64,000 nucleotides of DNA from Nocardioides pini (GTDB lineage Bacteria > Actinomycetota > Actinomycetes > Propionibacteriales > Nocardioidaceae), in contig NZ_JAPPUX010000005.1 in the NCBI RefSeq assembly GCF_026712185.1, positions 80,365 to 144,364 on the forward strand, in the 5' to 3' direction. The translations under genes and the position numbers were made by a program. Every line of letters starts with the position of its first letter. Position 1 is the stretch's first letter. Shown here piece after piece: positions 52,922 through 62,141 of the stretch. The notes under the pieces were generated by a model that ran no database searches, had not been told where the DNA came from, and worked only from the letters and a program-made list of their open reading frames with translations.

Positions 52922-53871
52922 GACCGCCGCCTCACGAAGGACAGTGCCGCGCCGATCAGCAGCGCGGTGCCCGCCATCCCGGCCCGGGTGAACATGTGCG
53001 GCAGGTCCTTGGTCGTCACGACGGGGTCGGGCGGCAGGCCGTAGACCTCCGGCTCGTCGAGCAGCAGGAAGAAGGCACCGGTGCCGCCCACGCCGTCCTC
53101 GGGGTCGTTGCCGTAGAGGCGGGCGTCCATGACGCCCTGCTCGTGCAGCGCCGCCACCCGCTCGTTGGCCTGCTGGCGCAGCTGCTCGACGTCGCCGTAG
53201 ACGATGGACTCGGTCGGGCACGCCGCCGCGCACGCGGGTCGCTGGCCGTCGGTGAGCCGGTCGTAGCAGAGCGTGCACTTCTGCGCGATGCCCACGCTCG
53301 GGTCGCCCTCGGGCCCCGTGCGCCGGTCGATGACGCCGTACGGGCAGGCCGCGACGCAGTAGCCGCAGCCGTTGCAGATGTCGTCCTGCACCACGACCGT
53401 GCCGAACTCCGAGCGGAACAACGACCCGGTCGGGCACACGTCGAGGCACGCGGCGTGCGTGCAGTGCTTGCACACGTCGGACGACATCAGCCACTGGAAG
53501 TCCGGCTTCGCCTCGTCCGGTACGCCGCTGGGCGGGGCGCCGACGGTGGGCATCCCGATGTCGACGGGCGGGGTCGCGGGGTCGGCGAGACGGTCGGGCT
53601 GGTCGGGGGCCGTCGAGCGGCCGGGCCGTTCGATGAACGCGACGTGGCGCCACTGGTTGGCGTTGAGGGAGTGGCTGTTGTCGTAGGACGTGCCGAGCAT
53701 CTGGAACAGGTTCTCGGGGACGTCGTTCCACTCCTTGCACGCCACCTCGCACGCCTTGCAGCCGATGCAGACCGAGGTGTCGGTGAAGAAGCCCTTGCGC
53801 GGCGGCGGCGCCTCGTAGCCGGCGTCGGGCGCCGGGTCGAGGGGTCCGAAGAGACTGTTGCGGCCGATCAT
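52918..53871 (-). CDS. Formate dehydrogenase iron-sulfur (beta) subunit
   Basis: A 317-residue ferredoxin-like protein with four [4Fe-4S] clusters by Cys count: CIGCKACEVACKEWN, CKHCTHAACLDVCPTGSLF, CNGCGYCVAACPYG and CTLCYDRL...CAAACP. The order matches FdnH/FdhB. A C-terminal hydrophobic helix (MAGTALLIGAALSFVRRRS) anchors it, as in E. coli FdnH. It carries electrons from the Sec/Mo site to NrfD. Its ATG overlaps the end of the catalytic subunit by 4 nt. Confidence 0.94.
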   Translation of the reverse strand: MIGRNSLFGPLDPAPDAGYEAPPPRKGFFTDTSVCIGCKACEVACKEWNDVPENLFQMLGTSYDNSHSLNANQWRHVAFIERPGRSTAPDQPDRLADPATPPVDIGMPTVGAPPSGVPDEAKPDFQWLMSSDVCKHCTHAACLDVCPTGSLFRSEFGTVVVQDDICNGCGYCVAACPYGVIDRRTGPEGDPSVGIAQKCTLCYDRLTDGQRPACAAACPTESIVYGDVEQLRQQANERVAALHEQGVMDARLYGNDPEDGVGGTGAFFLLLDEPEVYGLPPDPVVTTKDLPHMFTRAGMAGTALLIGAALSFVRRRS

Positions 53872-56800
53872 CGGTCCTCCACCTGGTGGGGTGCGTGCTG
53901 GTCCTTGCCGTCCTCCTGCACGTCGTGCGAGCGACGTACGGCGTCGGCGGAGGCGGTGACGACCGGGACCACGTGGTCGACGGCGCCCGAGCGTGCGACG
54001 TAGCCGTCGACGTAGTCGCGCAGCGCCGTGCCCCTGGGCCGCTTGCCCGGCCGGACGTCGCAGGTGCCGACCTTGCTCTCCTGGATGAGGACGTTCGGGT
54101 CGAGGGAGATCCCGAAGAGGTCGTTGGCGGAGTCGCCGCTGACGAGTCCGCTCTGCCCCCAGTGGTAGGGCATCCAGACCTGGTGGACGATCCGGCCCTC
54201 GACCCGCAGCGGCCGCAGCCGCTCGGTGACCATCACCCGGCCCTCGATCGCCGACCGGGCGGTGATCACGTGGCACCAGCCCATGTGCTCGAGGCCGCGC
54301 TCCCGCGCGAGCGCCGGGGACACCTCGACGAACATCTCCGGCTGCAGCTCGGCGAGGTGCTCGAGGTAGCGGCTCATGCCGCCGGCGGTGTGGTGCTCGG
54401 TGAGCCGGCTGGTGGTGAAGACGAAGGGGAAGACGTCGGCGTGGTCGTCGTCGGGCACCGGGTTCATCCGGTTGTCGTCGCGGCGGTACTCCTTGCGCGT
54501 CGGGTTGCCCTGCTGGCCGTGGACGAGGTTGCGGAACGGCGACTCGACCGGCTCGTAGTGGGTCGGCATCGGCCCGTCGACCAGGCCCTGCGGCACGTAG
54601 AGCGCACCCTTCCCGTCGCCCTGCATGATGAACGGGTCGATGCCCTCGATGGCCTCCACACCCTCGGAGCCCTCGGGGGCGCGGTAGGACGGCGGCTTGG
54701 TCTTCTCGAAGTCGGGCACGTCGTCGCCTACCCACTCGCCGGCGTCGCCCTTCTCCGGGTCCCACCAGACGTAGGCCTTGCGCTCGCTCCACGGCCGGCC
54801 CTCGGGGTCGGCGGAGGCGCGGTTGTAGAGGATGCGGCGGTTGAGTGGCCACGCCCAGCCCCACTCCGGCGCGACGGGTGACTGGTCGTGGCGGGACGTG
54901 CGGCGAGCGGCCTGGTTGACCCCGTCCTTGTAGACCCCGGTGTAGATCCAGCAGCCGCCCAGCGTGGAGCCGTCGGCCTTCATCTCGGTGAACGTCGACA
55001 GCGGGCGCCCGGTCGCGACCTCGTAGCCGTTGATCTCCTTGAGCACCGCCTCCGCGCTCGGCTCGCCCCAGCCGGCGGCCACCTGCTCGGGGTCGCCGTG
55101 CAGGGGGTAGTCCCACGCGAGGTCGAGGACCGGCCGGTCGCGCTCGTCGTCGGAGCCCGCCAGCCGCTCCCGCACCATCCGGCCGAGGTGGTAGAAGAAC
55201 CAGAGCTCGGAGGTCGCGTCGCCCGGCGGCTCGACGGCCTTCTCGCGCCACTGGAGCATCCGCTGGGTCTGGGTGAAGGTGCCCTCCTTCTCCACGTGGG
55301 AGGCGGCGGGGAAGAGGAAGACCTCGGTGCGGCACTCCTCCGGCACGATCTCGCCGGTCTCCACCTCGGGCGAGTCCTTCCAGAAGGTCGCGCTCTCGAT
55401 CTCGAACAGGTCGCGCACGACCAGCCAGTCGAGGTTGGCCATGCCGAGCCGCTGCGCGCGGCCGTGGGCCGAGCCGACGGCGGGGTTCTGGCCGAGCAGG
55501 AAGTAGCCCTTCACCTTGCCGTCGATCATGTCGAGGACGGTGCGGTAGGTGCCGTGGTCGCCGGTGATGCGGGGCATGTAGTCGAAGCAGAAGTCGTTGT
55601 CGGCGGTCGCGGCGTCGCCCCAGTAGGCCTTGAGCAGGTTGATGCCGTAGGCGCCTGCGTTGGCCCAGAAGCCCTTGGCGCCGGGGTTGCGCACGCTCTC
55701 GATCCAGTCGGTCAGCGTGTGGTGCTTGGCCGCGTTGGGCATCGGGAGGTAGCCGGGGAGGAGGTTGAACAGCGTGGGGATGTCGGTCGAGCCCTGGATG
55801 CTCGCGTGCCCGCGCAGGGCCATGATGCCGCCGCCCGGGCGGCCCATGTTGCCGAGCAGCAGCTGGAGGATCGCGCCGGCGCGGATGTACTGCACACCGA
55901 CGCTGTGCTGGGTCCAGCCGACGCTGTAGACCAGCGCGGTGGTGCGCTCGCGCCCGGAGTTCTCCGTCCACGCCCTGCACACGGCGAGGAAGTCGTCCTG
56001 CGAGACGCCGCAGACCTGCTCGACGACCTCGGGGGTGTAGCGGGCGTAGTGGCGCTTGAGCACCTGGTAGACGCAGCGTGGGTGCTGCAGGGTCTCGTCG
56101 CGCATCGGGCGCGCGCTCACCGACGAGCCGTGCGACTCGTGCTGCATGCCCGCGGCGGTCTCGCGGTGCTCGACGTGGTCGCCGGAGCTGTCGGCCTGCG
56201 AGCGGTGCAGGTCGGCGTCGGTGTCCTCGGACTCGTACTGCCAGCTGGTGGGGTCGTACGTCCGGGTCTCGGGGTCGAAGCCGGAGAACAGGCCGTCGAG
56301 GTCGTCGACGTCGACGAACGTGTCGCTGACGATCGTCGCGGCGTTGGTGTAGCTGACGACGTAGTCGCGGAAGTCGAGCTCGTTCTCGAGGACGTAGTTG
56401 ATGATCCCGCCGAGGAACGCGATGTCGCTGCCGACGCGGATCGGCACGTGCTGGTGCGCGAGCGCGCTGGTGCGGGTGAACCGCGGGTCGACGTGGATGA
56501 TCCGCGCCCCGCGCTTCTTCGCCTCCACGACCCACTGGAAGCCCACCGGGTGGGCCTCGGCCATGTTGGAGCCCTGGATGACGATGCAGTCAGCGTTGGC
56601 CAGGTCGGCCGTGTAGCCGGTGGCACCGCCGCGCCCGAAGCTGGTCCCCAGACCGGGGACGGTGGCGGAGTGTCATATGCGCGCCTGGTTCTCGATCTGG
56701 ATGGCGCCCATCGCGGTGAAGAGCTTCTTGATGAGGTAGTTCTCCTCGTTGTCCAGCGTCGCGCCACCGAGGCTGGCGATGCCCATCGTGCGCCGGACCT

Positions 56801-57242
56801 TGCGGCCGTGCTCGTCGAGGTCCTGCCAGGTGTCGCGGCGGGACCTCACGACGCGGTCGGCCACCATGTCCATCGCGGTGTGGAGGTCGAGCTCCTGCCA
56901 CTCGGTGGCGTACGGGGCGCGGTACTTGACCGCGGTCTGGCGCAGCGAGCTGGTCACGAGGTTCTTGCTGGCCGAGCCCTTGGGGCACAGCCGCCCGCGG
57001 CTGACCGGGCTGTCCGGGTCGCCCTCGATCTGCACGACCTCCTCGTCCTTGACGAAGACCTTCTGCCCGCAGCCGACGGCACAGTAGGGGCACACGCTGC
57101 GGGCGACCCGGTCGGCGGTCGCGGTGCGCGGCTCGACCTCGTCGGTGCGCCGGGACCGCACCGAGCGTCCGCGGCCGAGGACGTCGCCGTCGAGGAGCTG
57201 GCGGAGCACGGGCCACGGAAGGAGCGACCTCGATCCCGCCAT
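53868..57242 (-). CDS. fdhG: Selenocysteine formate dehydrogenase, catalytic subunit
   Basis: A 1124-residue molybdenum/tungsten bis-MGD oxidoreductase that oxidises formate. An in-frame TGA at 56673-56675 is read as selenocysteine 190: the context QARI-U-HSATVPGLGTSFGRGG mirrors E. coli FdnG (ARV-U-HGPTV). The N-terminal [4Fe-4S] site is C51-x2-C54-x3-C58-x27-C86. Downstream are AEAHPVGFQW, GGGIMALRGHASIQGSTDIP and, near the C-terminus, QVWMPYHWGQSG. A SECIS-like hairpin lies 12 nt after the UGA. There is no Tat twin-arginine signal, so the active site probably faces the cytoplasm. RBS is GGAGGTGAGGC. Naive calling would split it into a 189-residue piece and a large one. Confidence 0.93.
56644..56675 (-). 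promoter_or_regulatory. UGA selenocysteine codon and SECIS-like hairpin in fdhG
   Basis: UGA at 56675-56673 is followed after 12 nt by GTCCCC-GGTCT-GGGGAC (56660-56644): a 6-bp stem with a GGTCT loop. The GGUCU loop matches the apical loop of E. coli fdhF. It lies within the reading frame, as bacterial SECIS elements do, and would be bound by SelB encoded at 60366. Confidence 0.86.
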
Positions 57243-57321
57243 GCCTCACCTCCGGGTGTGTGCGTGGTCACGACCCTAGGAGGCCGTACGACGCCCGTCC
57301 ACCGCCCGAGGGGTGGGCGTG

Positions 57322-58356
57322 TCAGCGGACGACGATCGCGTGCTCGCCGCCCGCGACGACCTCGCCGACGACCGGGTGGCCGGGCAGCTCGCCGACCACG
57401 AGCAGGCCGCCCGAGGTCTGGGCGTCGGCGAGCAGCACGAGCTCGTCCTCGTCGACGGAGGCGTCGAGGTGCGGCCGCACCCAGTCGAGGTTGCGGCGGC
57501 TCCCGCCCGGCACGAACCCCTCGGCGAGCGAGGCCCGCGCCCCGTCGACGTACGGCACTGCGGCGGCGTCGAGCACCGCGGTCGTGCCGCTGGCACGCAT
57601 CATCTTCATGAGGTGGCCGAGCAGCCCGAAGCCGGTGACGTCCGTGGCGGCGCGCAGGCCCGCGTCGACGGCCGCGCGGCTGGCGTCGCGGTTGAGCTCG
57701 GTCATCACGGCGACGGCCTCCTCGAACCACTCGCCGGTCGCCTTGTGCCGGTTGTTGAGCACGCCGAGGCCGAGCGGCTTGGTCAGCGTCAGCGGCATCC
57801 CCGGTTGCGCGGCGTCGTTGCGCAGCAGCCGCTCCGGGTCGGCGATGCCGGTGACGGCCAGGCCGTACTTCGGCTCGGGGTCGTCGATGCTGTGCCCGCC
57901 GGCGAGGAACGCACCCGCCTCCGTGCACGCGTCGTCCCCACCACGCAGCACCTCGGCCGCGACGTCGAAGGGGATCCGGTCGCGCGGCCACCCGAGCAGG
58001 TTGACCGCCACCAGCGGGGTGCCGCCCATCGCCCACACGTCGGACATCGCGTTGGTGGCGGCGATGCGACCGAAGGCGTAGGCGTCGTCGACGACCGGGG
58101 TGAAGAAGTCGGCCGTGACGATCACGGCCCGGCCGGTGCCGTCGGGGGCGGGCTCGATGCGCACGGCGGCCGCGTCGTCCCCGTGGTCCAGGCCGACCAG
58201 CAGGTCGCCCGAGGCGCGTCCGCGGCCGAGCCCGCCCAGGACGCGCTCGAGCTCACCGGGCGGCACCTTGCAGGCACATCCGCCACCGGCGGCGTACTGG
58301 GTGAGGCGAAACGCCTGGCCGGTCGTCGGGTCGGTGGTGCTCGCGCCCTGGGTCAC
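57322..58356 (-). CDS. selD: Selenide, water dikinase
   Basis: A 344-residue enzyme making selenophosphate from selenide and ATP, the selenium donor for Sec-tRNA synthesis. The active loop GGGCACKVPPGEL corresponds to E. coli AGCGCK, giving Cys27, Cys29 and Lys30 as counterparts of Cys17, Cys19 and Lys20; it uses Cys, so it is not itself a selenoprotein. ATP-site blocks include DFFTPVVDDAYAFGRIAATN and AMSDVWAMGG. It is divergent from the rhodanese gene and lies upstream of fdhG on the same strand. The GTG lies 6 nt after TAGATT (58363-58368). Confidence 0.94.
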   Translation of the reverse strand: MTQGASTTDPTTGQAFRLTQYAAGGGCACKVPPGELERVLGGLGRGRASGDLLVGLDHGDDAAAVRIEPAPDGTGRAVIVTADFFTPVVDDAYAFGRIAATNAMSDVWAMGGTPLVAVNLLGWPRDRIPFDVAAEVLRGGDDACTEAGAFLAGGHSIDDPEPKYGLAVTGIADPERLLRNDAAQPGMPLTLTKPLGLGVLNNRHKATGEWFEEAVAVMTELNRDASRAAVDAGLRAATDVTGFGLLGHLMKMMRASGTTAVLDAAAVPYVDGARASLAEGFVPGGSRRNLDWVRPHLDASVDEDELVLLADAQTSGGLLVVGELPGHPVVGEVVAGGEHAIVVR

Positions 58357-58440
58357 CCGGCCAATCTAGGTGGGCGCCGAGATGCCTTCCTCACCCCATT
58401 GCTCGTGGCGGGACCCGGGGCGGGCTCCTACAGTCGGAAG

Positions 58441-58866
58441 ATGGACACCGACGGCAGTGCGATCGGTCGACTGCTGGAGGAGTGCCAGCAGGCGCTCGAC
58501 CGGGTCGAGCCGGCCGACCTCGATGCGGCCGCTGCCGCGGGGGCGCTCGTCGTCGACATGCGGCCGGTGCAGCAGCGCCTCCGCGACGGCGAGCTCCCGG
58601 GCGCGGTCGTGATCGACCGGAACGTCCTCGAGTGGCGCCTCGACCCGACGAGCCCCTACCGCCTCGCACTCGCCGACGACCCGGGCCGGCGGATCGTGCT
58701 GGTCTGCAACGACGGCTACGGCTCGAGCCTCGCGGCCCGCACGCTGCAGCAGCTCGGCCTGGCGGGAGCGACCGACCTGGCCGGCGGTTTCACCGCGTGG
58801 TCTGCCCACGTCGCGGAGACGAGGTCTGACGCCAACGCGGCCGAGCGGCGTGCCGCCACGCACTAG
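58441..58866 (+). CDS. Rhodanese-like domain protein
   Basis: A 141-residue single rhodanese domain. The active-site loop is LVCNDGYGSSLAA with Cys89, and there is an Asp-Met-Arg pocket (VVDMRPVQQR). The N-terminal about 30 residues are a helical extension. It sits between divergent selD and tRNA-Sec, and its stop overlaps the -10 of the tRNA. Rhodaneses can carry persulfide or perselenide, so a selenium-handling role next to selD is possible (inference from position only). Its ATG lies 6 nt after TACAGT. Confidence 0.86.
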   Translation: MDTDGSAIGRLLEECQQALDRVEPADLDAAAAAGALVVDMRPVQQRLRDGELPGAVVIDRNVLEWRLDPTSPYRLALADDPGRRIVLVCNDGYGSSLAARTLQQLGLAGATDLAGGFTAWSAHVAETRSDANAAERRAATH

Positions 58867-58869
58867 GGT
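58864..58869 (+). promoter_or_regulatory. -10 box of the tRNA-Sec gene
   Basis: TAGGGT lies 7 nt before the first base of tRNA-Sec and overlaps the rhodanese stop codon. Its spacing to a known RNA 5' end matches the spacing of the same box to many start codons in this window. Confidence 0.65.
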
Positions 58870-58876
58870 GGCCCGC

Positions 58877-58971
58877 GGAGGCGGTTCTCGTCTGGTGACG
58901 GACGCGGTCCTCAAAACCGTTGCGACCCAGCAGCTGGGTCGGGCGGGTTCGATTCCCGTCCGCCTCCGCCA
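58877..58971 (+). tRNA. selC: tRNA-Sec (anticodon TCA), CCA encoded
   Basis: A 95-nt tRNA. An 8-bp acceptor stem GGAGGCGG pairs with CCGCCTCC (58960-58967), with discriminator G and an encoded CCA. The anticodon loop CCTCAAA gives TCA, which reads UGA. The variable arm is long (CGACCCA, loop, TGGGTCG) and the T-arm is GGGTTCGATTCCC. The extended acceptor and long variable arm are specific to bacterial tRNA-Sec. It lies just before selA and selB, with which it may be co-transcribed. Confidence 0.96.
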
Positions 58972-58999
58972 GTCGTGAGGCAGTCGTGAGGCAGTCGAG
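58970..58999. repeat. 11-bp tandem repeat after tRNA-Sec
   Basis: CAGTCGTGAGG occurs twice (58970-58980, 58981-58991), then CAGTCGAG. The first copy includes the last two bases of the tRNA's CCA. It may reflect slippage or a short duplication. No downstream copy of the tRNA 3' end was noticed. Confidence 0.6.
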
Positions 59000-59025
59000 T
59001 CGGGGCGTCGGACGAGGAGGGGCGG

Positions 59026-60366
59026 GTGCCAGATCCGCGCCGGGCCACGCCCCGCACCGACCACGTCCTGGCCGACGAGCGCCTGCGGGCGGCCACGACC
59101 CGGCTCGGCCCGGTCCTGGTCAAGCACGCTGTGACCGGGGCGCTGGAGCGGTGCCGGGCGGGTGAGCTCGACCCGGCGTCGGTGGCGGACGCCGCGGTCG
59201 CCGCGCTGCCGGCGTCGGCCACCACGCTGCGGCGGGTGGTCAACGCGACGGGGGTGGTGGTCCACACCAACCTGGGGCGTGCGCCCCTGTCGGCCGCCGC
59301 GGTGGAGGCCGTGCGCACGGCGGCCGGCGCGACCGACGTCGAGCTGGACCTGGCCACCGGGCAGCGTGGGCGACGGGGGCGCGGGGCGCTGGAGGCCCTG
59401 GCCGCCGCCGTGCCCGACGCCGGGGGGGTCCACGTCGTCAACAACGGTGCGGCAGCCCTCGCCCTCGTCACCCGGGTGCTCGCGCGCGGCGACGACGGGC
59501 GCGACACCGTGGTCATCGCCCGCGGGGAGCTCGTCGAGATCGGCGACGGCTTCCGCATCCCGGAGCTGATGGAGTCCGTGGGCGCCCGGCTGCGCGAGGT
59601 CGGCACCACCAACCGGGTGCACCTCGCCGACTACGCCTCGGCGCTCGACGACTCGACGGCGTTCGTGCTCAAGGTCCACCCCTCGAACTTCGCCGTCACC
59701 GGCTTCACCTCCTCGGTGCCGGCCCGTGACCTGGCGGGCCTCGAGCACGCCGGGCGCCGGGTGCCGCTCGTGGTCGACATCGGCTCCGGGCTGCTCGAGC
59801 CGCACCCGCGCCTGCCCGACGAGCCCGACGCCACGCACGCCCTGCGGGAGGGTGCCGACCTCGTCACCGCCTCCGGCGACAAGCTGCTGGGCGGGCCGCA
59901 GGCCGGGCTGCTGCTCGGCGAGGCCGGGCTGGTCGAGCGGCTGCGGCGCGACCCCTTCGCCCGTGCCCTGCGCGTGGACAAGCTCACGCTGGCCGCCCTC
60001 GAGGCGACGCTCGTCGGGCCGGTGCCGCCGGTGCGGGCCGCGCTCGGTCGCCCGGTCGACGACCTGCGCGCGCGGGCACGAGCCATCGTGGACGCGTGGC
60101 CCGCCGACCTCGTGGCGGCGCTCGGGACCGAGGTGGTCGACTCCGTGGGCGCCGTCGGCGGCGGCGGGGCGCCGGGAGTGGAGCTGGCGAGCGTGGCCGT
60201 GTCGCTGCCCGAGCGGCTCGCCGCGCCGCTGCGGTCCGGCGAGCCGCCGGTGCTGGGCCGCACCGCGCGCGGCCGGCTGCTCCTCGACCTGCTGGCGGTC
60301 GACCCCGACGAGGACGACACCCTCGCCGACGCCGTACGCCGCGCCGCGGGGGCGGGCCCGGCCTGA
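59026..60366 (+). CDS. selA: L-seryl-tRNA(Sec) selenium transferase
   Basis: A 446-residue PLP enzyme turning Ser-tRNA(Sec) into Sec-tRNA(Sec) with selenophosphate. Family blocks: RVVNATGVVVHTNLGRAPLS, HVVNNGAAALALV, and the PLP lysine Lys286 in SGDKLLGGPQAG. A decameric enzyme in other bacteria. Serine is first attached by SerS, also in this window. The GTG start at 59026 has a strong GAGGAGGGGCGG ribosome site. Its stop overlaps the selB start (TGATG). Confidence 0.95.
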   Translation: MPDPRRATPRTDHVLADERLRAATTRLGPVLVKHAVTGALERCRAGELDPASVADAAVAALPASATTLRRVVNATGVVVHTNLGRAPLSAAAVEAVRTAAGATDVELDLATGQRGRRGRGALEALAAAVPDAGGVHVVNNGAAALALVTRVLARGDDGRDTVVIARGELVEIGDGFRIPELMESVGARLREVGTTNRVHLADYASALDDSTAFVLKVHPSNFAVTGFTSSVPARDLAGLEHAGRRVPLVVDIGSGLLEPHPRLPDEPDATHALREGADLVTASGDKLLGGPQAGLLLGEAGLVERLRRDPFARALRVDKLTLAALEATLVGPVPPVRAALGRPVDDLRARARAIVDAWPADLVAALGTEVVDSVGAVGGGGAPGVELASVAVSLPERLAAPLRSGEPPVLGRTARGRLLLDLLAVDPDEDDTLADAVRRAAGAGPA

Positions 60367-62129
60367 TGCACGTCGTCGCGACCGCCGGTCACGTCGACCA
60401 CGGCAAGTCCACCCTGGTGCGGGCCCTCACCGGCACCGACCCCGACCGGCTCGAGGAAGAGCGGCGGCGCGGGCTGACGATCGAGCTCGGCTACGCCTGG
60501 ACGTCATGGCCCGACGCGGGCGAGGTGGCGTTCGTCGACGTCCCCGGCCACGAGCGGTTCCTGACCACGATGCTCGCGGGCGTCGGGCCGGTGCCGGCCG
60601 CCCTGCTGGTCGTCGCGGCCGACGACCCGTGGATGCCGCAGGCCGCCGAGCACCTCGCCGCGCTGGACTCCCTCGGCGTCGGCCACGGGGTCGTCGCGGT
60701 CACCCGCAGCGACCTCGCCGACCCCGGGCCGGCCGTCGCGCGGGCAGCCGCCGAGGTGGCGCGCACCAGCCTGGCCGGCGCCCCGGTCGTCGCCGTCAGC
60801 GGCCGCACCGGCACCGGGCTCGACGACCTCCGCGCCGCCCTCGCCGACATGCTCGCCGCGCTGCCACCGCCCGACCCGGACGCCGACGTACGCCTCTGGG
60901 TGGACCGGCGCTTCACCGTGCGCGGCGCGGGGACCGTCGTCACCGCGACCCTGCCCGCCGGCACCGTCCGGGTCGGCGACACCCTCGTCGACGGCGACCG
61001 GGTGGTGCGCGTGCGCGGGCTGCAGGCGCTCGGGCGCGACGCCGACGCGGTGAGCGGGACCGCCCGCGTCGCGCTCAACCTCACCGGTGACGTCGACGGG
61101 ATCCGGCGCGAGACGGTGCTGACCACGCCCCAGGCGTGGCACCTCACGGAGGTGGTCGACGTACGCCTGCGGCCGGGCCCCGGTGCCGGCGACGCGCCTC
61201 CACCGCTCGCGCCGCAGCTGCACGTGGGAGCGGCCGACGTCGCGGCGCGGCACCGCCCCCTCGGCGACCCGGGCCACGGGATCGCCCGGCTCACCCTCGA
61301 GCGCGCGCTGCCGCTGCGGGTGGGCGATCGCATGCTGCTGCGCGACCCGGGCGACCGCCGGCTCTGGCGGGTCGACGTCCTCGACCCCGACCCGCCACGG
61401 CTGCGTCGCCGGGGTGCGGCTCGACGGCGTGCCGGACAGCTCGCCGGCGCCGACGGCGTCCCGCGCCTGGCCGACGAGCTCGCCCGACGCGGGCTCGCGC
61501 ACCGCGACCGGCTGCGCCGCATCGGCGTGCCCGTGACGCCCGGCGACCACCTCGAGGCCGGCCCCTGGCTGGTCAGCCGCGACCTCGCCGACGCGCTCGC
61601 GGAGCGGCTGGGTCCCCTGGTCGAGGAGCACGCCCGTTCCCACCCGCTCGACCCCGACGTGCCGCTGACCGTGCTGGCCGACCGGCTCCGACTGCCGAGC
61701 CCCGACCTCGTGGCGCCGCTGGTGCGCCCGCCGCTGCAGGTCGTCGGCGGACGCGTGCGGGCGCCCGGGTCGGGCCTGCCCCCGGCGGTGGCGTCGGCCG
61801 TGGACGTCGTACGTCGTGAGCTGGAGGCCGCGCCCTACGCCGCTCCCACCGCCGACCGGCTGCGCGAGCTCCGGCTCGACGAGCGTGCGCTCGGCGCCGC
61901 CGAGCGCGCGGGCCTGCTGTGGCGGGTCGCGCCGGGGCTCGTCCTGCTGCCGGGGGCGGCCGAGGAAGCGGCCGCTCGCCTGGCCCGGCTCGAGCAGCCG
62001 TTCACGACCAGCGCCGCCCGTCAGGAGCTCGGCACCTCGCGCCGGGTGGTCCTGCCGCTGCTCGACCGGCTCGACCGGGCCGGGCTCACCCGCCGGCTGG
62101 CCGACGACCGGCGCGAGGTCGTCGGCTGA
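60366..62129 (+). CDS. selB: Selenocysteine-specific elongation factor SelB
   Basis: A 587-residue GTPase that brings Sec-tRNA to the ribosome at a UGA followed by a SECIS. The G1 motif is GHVDHGKST, G3 is DVPGHERF and the G4 position reads TRSD. Domains II and III follow, and the C-terminal about 200 residues are winged-helix repeats (VLADRLRLPSPDLVAPLV; ARQELGTSRRVVLPLLDRL) that bind the SECIS hairpin. It starts at ATG 60366, overlapping the selA stop by one base. Only one obvious client, fdhG, is in this window. Confidence 0.95.
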   Translation: MHVVATAGHVDHGKSTLVRALTGTDPDRLEEERRRGLTIELGYAWTSWPDAGEVAFVDVPGHERFLTTMLAGVGPVPAALLVVAADDPWMPQAAEHLAALDSLGVGHGVVAVTRSDLADPGPAVARAAAEVARTSLAGAPVVAVSGRTGTGLDDLRAALADMLAALPPPDPDADVRLWVDRRFTVRGAGTVVTATLPAGTVRVGDTLVDGDRVVRVRGLQALGRDADAVSGTARVALNLTGDVDGIRRETVLTTPQAWHLTEVVDVRLRPGPGAGDAPPPLAPQLHVGAADVAARHRPLGDPGHGIARLTLERALPLRVGDRMLLRDPGDRRLWRVDVLDPDPPRLRRRGAARRRAGQLAGADGVPRLADELARRGLAHRDRLRRIGVPVTPGDHLEAGPWLVSRDLADALAERLGPLVEEHARSHPLDPDVPLTVLADRLRLPSPDLVAPLVRPPLQVVGGRVRAPGSGLPPAVASAVDVVRRELEAAPYAAPTADRLRELRLDERALGAAERAGLLWRVAPGLVLLPGAAEEAAARLARLEQPFTTSAARQELGTSRRVVLPLLDRLDRAGLTRRLADDRREVVG

Positions 62130-62141
62130 GCCGGTCGCGCC

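Noticed and set aside
58877..58999. tRNA-Sec as an integration site
   Set aside because: No integrase and no distant copy of the tRNA 3' end were noticed; the short tandem repeat after the gene is better read as slippage.
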